A stretch of 64,000 bases of DNA from Prado023 sp963774745 (GTDB taxonomy: Bacteria; Actinomycetota; Actinomycetes; S36-B12; CAIYMF01): positions 558,001 to 622,000 of the forward strand of contig CAVZGE010000011.1 of the NCBI GenBank assembly GCA_963774745.1, in the 5' to 3' direction. Below are positions 37,445 through 45,961 of the stretch, piece after piece. Position numbers and translations under genes: made by a program. The first letter of the stretch is position 1; every line of letters begins with the position of its first letter. The notes under the pieces are model-generated. The model was not told the DNA's origin and searched no databases. It saw only the letters and a list, made by a program, of their open reading frames with translations.

Positions 37445-37506
37445 ACTCTCCACTTCGCGACCAACCCTCCAGTCTCGACGGGAGAGTTGGTCGCGAAGTG
37501 GAGAGT
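37445..37506. terminator. Perfect 21-bp bidirectional hairpin
   Basis: Arms 37445-37465 and 37486-37506 are exact complements (ACTCTCCACTTCGCGACCAA and onward) across a 20-base loop that itself can pair CTCC/GGAG. It lies between the convergent lyase and EamA genes. No T tract on either side. Confidence 0.75.
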
Positions 37507-37585
37507 TGGTGGCGGCGAGGGTTGGCGGCGTGGACGCGGCGGGACGCGACGCGACGGGAGGCCAGCGGGGACGATCACCCGCGGG

Positions 37586-38515
37586 TCAGGCGGGTGGGGT
37601 CTCGCTGGGCGGGTCCGTGGCGCGGGTGGTCGTGCTGATCACCATCGCGATCCCGGCGAACATCAGCACCACGGCCGGGATGATCGCCGGCGGGGGGACC
37701 TGCCCCAGCCAGGCCGCGGCGATCGCCGTCGAGCCGGGCATCTCGAGCAGGATCGCCAGGGACACGATGGTCGCCGACGTCGTGGCGAGCACCCGGTTCA
37801 CCACCGAGTGGCCCAGCAGCTGGGCGCCCAGGGTGACCGCCAGGATCAGCACCCAGTCGCGCATGCTGAACCCGACCAGGGGGATGCCACCGATCACCAC
37901 CAGCAGGAGCAGCCCAAGGGCGGCCACGGCGTAGCAGATCATCGTGTACGTCGGGTTGGACGTCGTGGCGCGGACCCGCTCCCCGACGGTCACGTACAGC
38001 GCGGCCAGCACAGCCCCGGCCAGGGCCAGGGCATCACCGAACAGGGCACGTGGGGTGAGCGCGAAGTCGACGCCGGTGAGGACGAGGGCGCCGAGCAGGG
38101 CCAGGGCGATACCGACCCACGCCACGGGGGTGATCGCCACCCCACGCCGGTGCGCGATCAGGGCGGCCCACACGGGCTGTGTGGCCACGAGGGCCGTCGA
38201 CGACGCAACGGTGGTGAAGCGCAGGCTCGGCACCCAGGTGGCGAAGTGCGCCCCGAGCAGGACCCCGGACAGCGCCATCAGCCGCCACTGCGCCCGCGTC
38301 AGCGCCCGCACCTCGGCGCGGTGCCGGAGCAGGACCCACAGCGAGGTGAGCCCCGAGCCCAGTGCGGTGCGCCAGAACGCGATCGCCAGGGCGGGCGCGG
38401 TGCACGCGGCGATCAACGGCCCGGACGTGGAGATCGCCACGACCGCGACAGCCAGCAGCGCGATGTCCGACCCGGGTGGCCGCGACAGCGTCGCTGGGGC
38501 GGGGGTGGCGCTCAC
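37586..38515 (-). CDS. EamA/DMT-family transporter
   Basis: 309 residues from GTG 38515 (MSATPAPATLSRP). Ten hydrophobic helices in two EamA repeats (AFWRTALGSGLT, WVGIALALLGALVLTG; later LGAQLLGHSVVNRVL, SLAILLEMPGSTAIAAAWLG). Likely exports a metabolite; substrate unknown. The frame is open upstream to 38635 with non-helical content. Confidence 0.88.
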   Translation of the reverse strand: MSATPAPATLSRPPGSDIALLAVAVVAISTSGPLIAACTAPALAIAFWRTALGSGLTSLWVLLRHRAEVRALTRAQWRLMALSGVLLGAHFATWVPSLRFTTVASSTALVATQPVWAALIAHRRGVAITPVAWVGIALALLGALVLTGVDFALTPRALFGDALALAGAVLAALYVTVGERVRATTSNPTYTMICYAVAALGLLLLVVIGGIPLVGFSMRDWVLILAVTLGAQLLGHSVVNRVLATTSATIVSLAILLEMPGSTAIAAAWLGQVPPPAIIPAVVLMFAGIAMVISTTTRATDPPSETPPA

Positions 38516-38649
38516 CTGCAGGACCCTACGCGTTCGTGGTGGTCGATCCGGTCGATCTCCGCAGCGCCGTCGCGGAGCCACCCCACCGAGGGGATCCGTC
38601 GAGGTTCGCGACCATAGAGCGTCGCCAACCTGCATGGATCACCGGGCGC

Positions 38650-38693
38650 GGACCGGACGGGGACCGGACGCGGACCGGGCGCGGACCGGACGC
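38650..38693. repeat. 11-bp tandem repeat, four copies
   Basis: GGACCGGACG-like 10-mers recur at 38650, 38661, 38672 and 38683 with one-base spacers, in the 274-base gap before the MgtE-like gene. Confidence 0.8.
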
Positions 38694-38789
38694 GGAGGCC
38701 TTGGCGACCAGGGCGGTCCGGCACCGCTCCACGGCGCTCACGTGCGTCGCTGCCCACCGGGAACCGCCACCGGCAGTAGCCTCAGCGCT

Positions 38790-40061
38790 GTGACGGCTGG
38801 CAGCAGCGCGCGCGTCTACGTGTCGCACCTGTCCGGGATCGGCGTGTTCGACCCGGCGGGTGACACGCTGGGCAAGGTGCGCGACCTCGTGGTGGTGCTG
38901 CGCCATGACCGTGAGCCGCCCCGGGTGCTGGGCCTGGTGATGGAGGTGCAGCGCCGGCGGATCTTCCTGCCGATGACCCGGGTGACCACGATCGACGCCG
39001 GTCAGGTCGTGGTCAACGCCCGCCTGGACCTGCGGCGCTTCCAGCAGCGGCCCGGCGAGAGCCTCGTGATCGGCGAGCTGCTCGACCGACGGGTCACGAT
39101 CACCGCTGACGGCCAGCCCGCGACCATCGTCGATGCGGCGATCGAGCAGGACCGCAACCGCGACTGGCGCATCACCCGCCTGCACGTCGCCCGGATCCTG
39201 CGCGGCTTCCGGCGCCGCGGCGGCGCCAGCACCCTTCCGTGGTCGGAGGTGAGCGGGCTGTCCGTGGAGGGCTCCCCCGAGGAGCAGGGCGTCGACAGCC
39301 TCCTGGCCATGATCGACACGCTGCTGCCGGCCGACCTCGCCAACGTCCTGCAGGACCTCCCCGGCAAGCGCCGGCTCGAGGTCGCCCGCAACCTCGAGGA
39401 CGAGCGCCTCGCCGACGTCCTCGAGGAGCTGCCCGAGGACGACCGGGTCCAGATCCTGACCGACCTGGGCATCGAGCGCGCCGCCGACGTCCTGGAGGTC
39501 ATGGAGCCCGACGACGCCGCCGACCTGCTCAGCGAGCTGACCCCGGAGCAGGCTGCCCAGTTCCTGCAGGAGATGGAGCCCGACGAGGCCGAGGACCTGC
39601 GCCGGCTGCTGTCGTACGGCGACTTCACGGCCGGCGGCATGATGAACCCCGAGCCCATCATGCTGCTGCCCGACGCGACCGTGGCCGAGGCCCTGGCCCG
39701 CGTGCGCAGCCCGGAGGTCTCCCCCTCGCTGGCCGCCCAGGTGTACGTGGTCCGCCCACCCCTGGACACCCCCTCGGGGAAGTTCCTCGGGGTCGCGCAC
39801 TTCCAGCGCCTGCTGCGCGAGCCGCCGTCGAAGCTGGTGTCGGCGGTGATCGACACCTCGCTGGAGCCGGTCGGGCCGCTGGCCCCGCTGTCGACGGTCA
39901 CCCGGTACTTCGCGACCTACAACCTCGTGGCGCTCCCGGTGGTCGACGAGCTCGACCGGCTGCTCGGTGCGGTGACGGTCGACGACGTCATCGACCACAT
40001 GCTGCCCGAGGACTGGCGCGACCTGGACTCCGAGCCCGACGACGCGGACGAGGAGGACTAG
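38790..40061 (+). CDS. MgtE N-domain/CBS protein lacking the channel
   Basis: 423 residues from GTG. A PRC-barrel-like N-terminal part (LSGIGVFDPAGDTLGKVRDL), an MgtE N domain of acidic helical repeats (LADVLEELPEDDRVQIL) and a CBS pair (TAGGMMNPEPIMLLPDATVAE, then FATYNLVALPVVDE). No membrane helices follow, so this is not a complete Mg channel. It may sense Mg or nucleotide for a partner. DUF1003 follows by 3 bases. Confidence 0.85.
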   Translation: MTAGSSARVYVSHLSGIGVFDPAGDTLGKVRDLVVVLRHDREPPRVLGLVMEVQRRRIFLPMTRVTTIDAGQVVVNARLDLRRFQQRPGESLVIGELLDRRVTITADGQPATIVDAAIEQDRNRDWRITRLHVARILRGFRRRGGASTLPWSEVSGLSVEGSPEEQGVDSLLAMIDTLLPADLANVLQDLPGKRRLEVARNLEDERLADVLEELPEDDRVQILTDLGIERAADVLEVMEPDDAADLLSELTPEQAAQFLQEMEPDEAEDLRRLLSYGDFTAGGMMNPEPIMLLPDATVAEALARVRSPEVSPSLAAQVYVVRPPLDTPSGKFLGVAHFQRLLREPPSKLVSAVIDTSLEPVGPLAPLSTVTRYFATYNLVALPVVDELDRLLGAVTVDDVIDHMLPEDWRDLDSEPDDADEED

Positions 40062-40064
40062 GCC

Positions 40065-40658
40065 ATGGCCCGTGCCTCCCGAGCCGCCCGCATGGACCAG
40101 CCGCGCGACCGCTCGCGCACGATCAAGCCGCAGTACGACCCGGAGATGTTCGGCCGGTGGAGCGAGAAGGTGGCCCGGTTCATCGGGTCCGCGCGGTTCA
40201 TCGGGTGGATGACGGTCTTCGTCATCGTCTGGGTCCTCTGGAACACCACGGCCCCCGACGACCTGCGCTTCGACCCGTTCCCGTTCATCTTCCTGACCCT
40301 GATGCTCTCGCTGCAGGCGTCCTATGCCGCACCCCTGATCCTGCTCGCGCAGAACCGCCAGGCCGACCGGGACCGCGTGCAGTACCAGGAGGACCGCAAC
40401 CTCACCGAGCGCCTGGTCGCCGACACCGAGTACCTGACCCGGGAGATCGCCACGATCCGGATCGCCACCGGCGACCTGGCGACCCGCGACTTCCTGCGCG
40501 GCGAGGTCCGCGATCTCGCCGACGAGCTGACCGCACTGCTCGCCGGGGAGGAGGGCCCGCCCGCGGGCCAGCGCGCCGGCCACGGCGTCGGACCGGGCGC
40601 AGGATCGTCCGGCGGCCGTGCCCCGAGGAGCGACCGGCCCGGCCGCAACGGGCCGTGA
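40065..40658 (+). CDS. DUF1003 membrane protein
   Basis: 197 residues. Two central helices (FIGWMTVFVIVWVLWN and FPFIFLTLMLSLQASYAAPLILLAQNRQ) and a conserved cytoplasmic stretch (DRDRVQYQEDRNLTERL) define DUF1003. The pairing with an MgtE-N protein suggests the two form a membrane complex (inference). The last ~40 residues are a low-complexity tail. Confidence 0.9.
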   Translation: MARASRAARMDQPRDRSRTIKPQYDPEMFGRWSEKVARFIGSARFIGWMTVFVIVWVLWNTTAPDDLRFDPFPFIFLTLMLSLQASYAAPLILLAQNRQADRDRVQYQEDRNLTERLVADTEYLTREIATIRIATGDLATRDFLRGEVRDLADELTALLAGEEGPPAGQRAGHGVGPGAGSSGGRAPRSDRPGRNGP

Positions 40659-40781
40659 GATCGCTCTCCGCGCACAGGCTGCGGTCCCGTGGCGCGCTCT
40701 GACCGCGGGGCTCGACGGGGTGCCAGACTGGCCGGTACGCACTAGCCTTGCGTCGCTGCGCCGCCGACACCAGGAGCGATG

Positions 40782-43211
40782 ATGAGCCTGACCACCGCCA
40801 CGTCCGAGACCACACCCGAGCATTTCGCGGAGGAGTTCCTCGCGCACCTGCAGCTGGACCGGGCGGTCGACCTCGAGCGCGCCGGCCGCCGTGATGTGTA
40901 CGCAGCCCTGGCCCACACCGTCCGCGACCGCCTGATGTCCGACTGGCTCAACACGGTGCGCAACCGCGGCCGGCTGCAGGACAAGACGGTCGTGTACCTG
41001 TCGGCCGAGTACCTGATGGGGCGCCAGCTGGGCAACGCGCTGCTGGCCACAGGGCTCACCGACGTCGCCCGCGAGGCGCTCGCCGGCCTGGGGCTCGACC
41101 TCGACGAGGTGTACGACATGGAGGTCGAGCCCGGGCTGGGCAACGGTGGCCTCGGGCGGCTGGCCGCATGCTTCGCCGACTCACTGGCCACCCTGGGCCG
41201 CCCGGCCATCGGGTACGGGATCCTCTACGAGTACGGGATCTTCGAGCAGGTCTTCGAGGACGGCCGCCAGGTCGAGAAGCCCGACCAGTGGCTCGACCAC
41301 GACAACCCGTGGCTGTTCGCCCAGCGGGAGCACGCCGTGTCCGTCGGGTTCGGCGGGCACGTGGAGATCGACCCGGCGACCGGCGACCGGACCTGGTTCC
41401 CGGCGGAGAAGGTGCTGGGCGTCCCGCACAACCTGATGGTCCCCGGCTACGGCAACAACGTGGTCAACACGCTGCGCCTGTGGAAGGCCCGCGGGTCCTC
41501 GCAGTTCAACCTCGAGGTCTTCAACGCCGGTGACTACATCGAGGCTGTCCGCCAGCAGTCGATGAGCGAGAACATCTCGCGGGTGCTCTACCCGGAGGAC
41601 TCCACCCCCGCGGGCAAGGAGCTGCGCCTGCGCCAGCAGTACTTCTTCACCGCGTGCGCCCTGGCCGACCTGGTCCGGGTCGCCGACCTCGAGGGCATCC
41701 CCCTGACCGAGATCCCGAACCGGGTGTCGATCCAGCTCAACGACACCCACCCCGTGATCGCGATCCCGGAGCTCATGCGCATCCTGATCGACGAGCGCGG
41801 CATGGACTACGAGCAGGCCTGGGACATCACCAGCCGCAGCTTCAACTACACGTGCCACACCCTGCTGCCCGAGGCCCTCGAGCGCTGGAGCGTCGGGCTG
41901 CTGCAGTACCTGCTGCCCCGGCACATGGAGCTCATCTTCCGGATGAACAAGCGGTTCCTGGAGAAGGTGCGCGAGGCCTTCCCGAACGACCTGTCCCGGG
42001 TGATCAACATGTCGATCATCGAGGAGGGCCCGGAGCGGATGGTCCGGATGGCGCACCTGGCGACCGTGGCCAGCTCGCACGTCAACGGCGTGGCCGCGCT
42101 GCACAGCCAGCTGCTGCGCGAGACGGTCCTGCACGACTTCGCCGAGATGTGGCCCGAGCGATTCACGAACGTCACGAACGGGGTGACGCCGCGGCGGTTC
42201 ATCAAGCTGGCCAATCCCCGCCTGAGCGACCTGATCACCGACGCCGTCGGCGATGGCTGGCTGACTGACCTGGACAAGTTGAGCGGCCTCGAGGCGCTGG
42301 CCGAGGATGCCGCGTTCCAGGAGCAGTGGCGCGCCGTGAAGCTGGCCAACAAGGCACAGCTGGCCACCCTGCTCGAGGCCCGGACCGGACGCGTGTTCCC
42401 CACCGACCCGATGTACGACGTCATGATCAAGCGCCTGCACGAGTACAAGCGCCAGATGCTCAAGCTGCTGCACGTGGCCACCATCTACCGGCGGCTGCGC
42501 CTGGATCCGGCCGCGGCGATCCCCCCACGCATGGTCCTCTTCGGCGCCAAGGCCGCTCCCGGCTACCAGATGGCCAAGCTGATCATCCGGCTGATCAACC
42601 AGGTGGGCGCCACGATCGCCGCCGACGCGGCGATGGCCGGCCGGCTCGCGGTGGTGTTCCCGGCCAACTACAACGTGACGCTGGCCGAGCGGATCATCCC
42701 CGCCGCGGACCTGTCCGAGCAGATCTCGATGGCCGGCAAGGAGGCCTCGGGCACGGGCAACATGAAGCTCTCGCTCAACGGCGCCCTGACCGTGGGGACG
42801 CTCGACGGCGCGAACGTCGAGATCCGCGAGCTCGTCGGCGACGACAACTTCTTCCTGTTCGGCCTGACCGAGGACGAGGTGGTGGCCCGCAAGGCCGCCG
42901 GGTACAACCCGGGGGCGGTGTACCGCGCGGACGAGGAGCTCCGTGCGGTCATCGACGAGATCGCCAGCGGCTACTACTCGCCCCCCGGTGAGCCGGAGCT
43001 GTTCCGGCCGATCGTCGAATCCCTGCTGATGCGCGACGAGTACCTGGTCCTGGCCGACTACCGGTCCTACATCGAGGCCCAGGATCGCGTCGACGCGCTG
43101 TGGGGCGACCGGGCCGCGTGGACGGCCATGTCGATCCGCAACACCGCGCGGACCGGGTTCTTCTCCTCCGACCGGGCGATGCTCGACTACTTCGACCGCA
43201 TCTGGAAGTAG
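40782..43211 (+). CDS. glgP: Glycogen/alpha-glucan phosphorylase
   Basis: 809 residues, usual full length. Releases glucose-1-phosphate from glycogen. AEYLMGRQL, GLGNGGLGRLAACF, RLHEYKRQ and the PLP region EASGTGNMKLSLNGALTVG are intact. ATG 40782 has CAGGAG at good spacing; an in-frame ATG lies 3 bases upstream. Monocistronic by context. Confidence 0.96.
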   Translation: MSLTTATSETTPEHFAEEFLAHLQLDRAVDLERAGRRDVYAALAHTVRDRLMSDWLNTVRNRGRLQDKTVVYLSAEYLMGRQLGNALLATGLTDVAREALAGLGLDLDEVYDMEVEPGLGNGGLGRLAACFADSLATLGRPAIGYGILYEYGIFEQVFEDGRQVEKPDQWLDHDNPWLFAQREHAVSVGFGGHVEIDPATGDRTWFPAEKVLGVPHNLMVPGYGNNVVNTLRLWKARGSSQFNLEVFNAGDYIEAVRQQSMSENISRVLYPEDSTPAGKELRLRQQYFFTACALADLVRVADLEGIPLTEIPNRVSIQLNDTHPVIAIPELMRILIDERGMDYEQAWDITSRSFNYTCHTLLPEALERWSVGLLQYLLPRHMELIFRMNKRFLEKVREAFPNDLSRVINMSIIEEGPERMVRMAHLATVASSHVNGVAALHSQLLRETVLHDFAEMWPERFTNVTNGVTPRRFIKLANPRLSDLITDAVGDGWLTDLDKLSGLEALAEDAAFQEQWRAVKLANKAQLATLLEARTGRVFPTDPMYDVMIKRLHEYKRQMLKLLHVATIYRRLRLDPAAAIPPRMVLFGAKAAPGYQMAKLIIRLINQVGATIAADAAMAGRLAVVFPANYNVTLAERIIPAADLSEQISMAGKEASGTGNMKLSLNGALTVGTLDGANVEIRELVGDDNFFLFGLTEDEVVARKAAGYNPGAVYRADEELRAVIDEIASGYYSPPGEPELFRPIVESLLMRDEYLVLADYRSYIEAQDRVDALWGDRAAWTAMSIRNTARTGFFSSDRAMLDYFDRIWK

Positions 43212-43257
43212 CCCAGCGCCGGGCACCAGCAGGGGCGATCCGACGTAGGGTTTCCCC

Positions 43258-44388
43258 ATGCCCACACGCGAGACTGTCGACGCCGCCCTTGCCCAGGTCC
43301 AGGACCCGGAGATCCGCCGCCCGATCACCGAGCTCGGGATGGTCAAGGACGTGCGGATCGACGGCGGCGCGGTCCACGTCGAGGTCTACCTGACGGTCGC
43401 CGGGTGCCCGATGCGCGACGAGATCACCGGCCGCGTCACACGCGCCGTGGAAGCGGTCGACGGGGTCACGTCCGTGACCGTCGCCCTGGACGTCATGAGC
43501 GACGAGCAGCGCAAGGAGATGCGCGCCAAGCTCGGCGGCCCGGAGAAGGAGATCCAGTTCACGAAGCCCGGCTCGCTGACCCGCGTCTACCTGATCGCCT
43601 CCGGCAAGGGCGGGGTCGGCAAGTCGTCGATCACGGCGAACCTGGCCGCATCGATGGCCGCCCAGGGGCTGTCGGTCGGCGTCGTGGACGCGGACGTCTA
43701 CGGGCACAGCATCCCCCGGATGCTCGACGCCACGGCGAATCCGACGATGGTCGAGGGGCTGATCATGCCGCCCACCGGGCACGGTGTCCGGGTGATCTCG
43801 ATGCTCCCGTTCAAGCCCGGTGGCGTGACCCAGCCGGTGACCTGGCGCGGGCCGATGCTGCACCGCGCGCTGCAGCAGTTCCTGGCCGACGTCTGGTGGG
43901 GCGACCTGGACGTGCTGCTGCTGGACCTGCCCCCCGGCACCGGTGACATCGCGATCTCCGCCGCGCAGCTGCTGCCGCACGCCGAGGTCGTGGTGGTCAC
44001 GACGCCGCAGGACGCCTCCGCCGAGGTCGCCGTGCGCGCCGGGATGGTCGCCAAGGAGACCAACCAGCGGATCGCCGGGGTCATCGAGAACATGAGCGGC
44101 TTCCCCTGCCCGCACTGCGGCGAGGTCGTCGACATCTTCGGCTCCGGCGGCGGCCAGAAGGTCGCCCACGTCCTGTCGCAGGCGCTGGAGACCGAGGTCC
44201 CGCTGCTGGGGCGGATCCCCTTCGACGTGCAGCTGCGCGAGGGCGGGGACTCCGGCGCTCCCCTGGTGCTGGCCGAGCCGGGCGCACCTGCAGCCGAGGT
44301 CCTGCGCGGCATCGCCGAGCGGCTCGGCAAGCGCCCCCGCGGGCTCTCGGGGCTCTCCCTGGGCCTCACCCCCGCCAGCCGGTTCTGA
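43258..44388 (+). CDS. mrp: Mrp/ApbC-type P-loop Fe-S carrier protein
   Basis: 376 residues. N-terminal MIP18/DUF59 domain (VQDPEIRRPITELGMVKDV), P loop ASGKGGVGKSS, PPGTGD, and the CPHC cluster-binding pair in FPCPHCGEVVD. Handles Fe-S cluster transfer in the cytosol. Conserved actinobacterial neighbour of the tatB-htrA block. Confidence 0.95.
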   Translation: MPTRETVDAALAQVQDPEIRRPITELGMVKDVRIDGGAVHVEVYLTVAGCPMRDEITGRVTRAVEAVDGVTSVTVALDVMSDEQRKEMRAKLGGPEKEIQFTKPGSLTRVYLIASGKGGVGKSSITANLAASMAAQGLSVGVVDADVYGHSIPRMLDATANPTMVEGLIMPPTGHGVRVISMLPFKPGGVTQPVTWRGPMLHRALQQFLADVWWGDLDVLLLDLPPGTGDIAISAAQLLPHAEVVVVTTPQDASAEVAVRAGMVAKETNQRIAGVIENMSGFPCPHCGEVVDIFGSGGGQKVAHVLSQALETEVPLLGRIPFDVQLREGGDSGAPLVLAEPGAPAAEVLRGIAERLGKRPRGLSGLSLGLTPASRF

Positions 44389-44401
44389 CGGCCGCGGCCT
44401 G

Positions 44402-45067
44402 ATGGAACTGGTCGGGACCCTCCTCCCCCTGGCCCTCGTGGTGGGCCTGAGCCCGCTGCCCATCCTGCCGATGGTGCTCGTGCTCATGACCCCGCGGGCG
44501 CGGCCCAACTCCGCGGCCTTCCTGGGGGCATGGCTGGTGGCGCTGACGGGCGTGGTCATCGTTGCGGTCCTGGTGGCTGGTTCGCAGGATCCCGCGCCCC
44601 CGGATGAGAAGGGCATCGGCTGGATCCAGGTCGTCACCGGCTCGGTGTTCCTGGCGCTGGCGCTGGTCAAGTGGCTGCGGCGCCCCGCACCCGGCAGCGC
44701 CAAGGAACCACCGAAATGGATGTCCGCCCTGGACTCCTACACGCCGCGGCAGTCGGCCGGCCTGGGCGCAGGGCTGGCAGCCGGGAACCCCAAGAACCTG
44801 GTCATGGCTCTCGCCGCTGGCGCGGAGATCTCAGCACTGACCACCAGCACCACCAGCGCGATGGCCGGGGTGGGCACCTTCGTGGTCGTGGGCTCGATCG
44901 GCGTGGCGACGCCGCTCATCGCCCACCGCCTGCTCGGCGACCGGGCGCCCGAGGTCCTGGGGGGCTGGAAGGTGTGGTTGGAGCGCAACAGCACCGCCCT
45001 CGGGGTCGGGGTGCTGGTCGTGCTCGGCGTGCTGCTGCTGATCAAGGGCCTCACCGCGGCACTCTGA
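44402..45067 (+). CDS. GAP-family (LysE-like) membrane protein
   Basis: 221 residues, six hydrophobic helices. LSPLPILPMVLVLMTPRA and GLAAGNPKNLVMALAAGAE are the two LysE-fold repeats typical of the GAP/Sap family, which includes mycobacterial glycopeptidolipid export proteins. Thirteen bases after mrp. Substrate unknown. Confidence 0.83.
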   Translation: MELVGTLLPLALVVGLSPLPILPMVLVLMTPRARPNSAAFLGAWLVALTGVVIVAVLVAGSQDPAPPDEKGIGWIQVVTGSVFLALALVKWLRRPAPGSAKEPPKWMSALDSYTPRQSAGLGAGLAAGNPKNLVMALAAGAEISALTTSTTSAMAGVGTFVVVGSIGVATPLIAHRLLGDRAPEVLGGWKVWLERNSTALGVGVLVVLGVLLLIKGLTAAL

Positions 45068-45116
45068 CCGCCGACCGCGTACCGCCGACCGCCGACCGCC
45101 GACCGCCGACCGCGTA
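45066..45116. repeat. 7-bp CCGCCGA-type minisatellite
   Basis: CCGCCGA repeats head to tail through 45066-45116, starting in the stop codon region of the GAP gene, with related units again around 45176-45214. Confidence 0.75.
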
Positions 45117-45532
45117 CTCTCACTGCCCCCCCACTGCCGCCCCCCTCACTGCCGCCCTCCGACCGCGCACCTCTGACCGCCGACCTCCCACCGCCGACCT
45201 CCGACCGCCGCGCGGCAGGCACGATCCGCGGCGACAGCCCCAGATCCCTGCATCCGACCGCCAGGCGCGGAAACGCCGGAACCTCGCGGCCGTTCCTGTC
45301 GATCCCGGGCCACTGCCGATGCCGTCGGACCATCCTCGCGCCCGCTTGCGTCGAATGGCGGCCCCCGGCCCCGGCTCTTTCGACCGGACCGGGCGCGAGG
45401 ATGGGAGACGCCGGAGGTCAGCCGAGCCGTGGTCGTCGCCATTCGACACGACCTGGCGCGAGGTCGCGCCGGCGGCCGCGTTCAACCCCTGGCCAGAACG
45501 CTGCGACGGCTGCCGCTGGGTGGGGTGTCGGG
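45068..45532. other. Intergenic region with minisatellite and repeat element E
   Basis: 465 bases between convergent genes. Left third is the CCGCCGA repeat; right half is element E. No gene supported. Confidence 0.6.
45278..45467 (+). repeat. Four-arm intergenic repeat element, copy E
   Basis: Arms 45278-45306 and 45330-45358 (reverse), 45376-45404 and 45439-45467 (forward). Gaps 23, 17 and 34 bases. Inner arms share flanking bases as well as the core and pair over 15 bp (CCATCCTCGCGCCCG with CGGGCGCGAGGATGG). Confidence 0.8.
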
Positions 45533-45940
45533 TCAGGTCCAGTCCGGATCGACGGGTGCGGGGACCACGGGGGGCGCGACGGGTGCCGGGGCCACGACGG
45601 GGGGCGCGACCGGGGCGGGACCGGCACCGGCCGGCAGCACCGCGCCGGCAGCCCGTTCGGCCGTCGCTGGCCCGGTGGACCTGGGCTCGTCGGTCAGCAC
45701 TGCCTGCATCGTGCGGCGCGGATCCAGGTCGCGCAGATCGCGAACCGTCTGGGCCATCTCCTCGTCATCCTCGAGCCCGGCCGCATCGACCAGGTCCTTG
45801 CGGGCCGCCGCTGCCATCTGCCGCACCTGGCGCAGCGTTCGCGCCGCGTCGGCGGCCACCTTCGGCAGCCGGTCCGGCCCGAACACCAGCAGGGCAACCA
45901 CCACGATCGCGATGATCTCGCCTAAGCCGATGTCGGGCAC
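45533..45940 (-). CDS. tatB: TatB twin-arginine translocase subunit
   Basis: 135 residues. One N-terminal helix (LGEIIAIVVVALLVFGPDRLP) with the FGP hinge, then an amphipathic helix and an Ala/Pro/Val-rich tail. Part of the Tat complex that exports folded proteins. Directly downstream of the HtrA gene in the same direction, as in mycobacteria. Confidence 0.92.
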   Translation of the reverse strand: MPDIGLGEIIAIVVVALLVFGPDRLPKVAADAARTLRQVRQMAAAARKDLVDAAGLEDDEEMAQTVRDLRDLDPRRTMQAVLTDEPRSTGPATAERAAGAVLPAGAGPAPVAPPVVAPAPVAPPVVPAPVDPDWT

Positions 45941-45961
45941 GGGGCCAGCGTACGCAGGAGG

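Noticed and set aside
38516..38789. A magnesium riboswitch ahead of the MgtE-like gene
   Set aside because: The gap holds an 11-base minisatellite and no recognisable M-box helices, and the protein lacks the transport domain.
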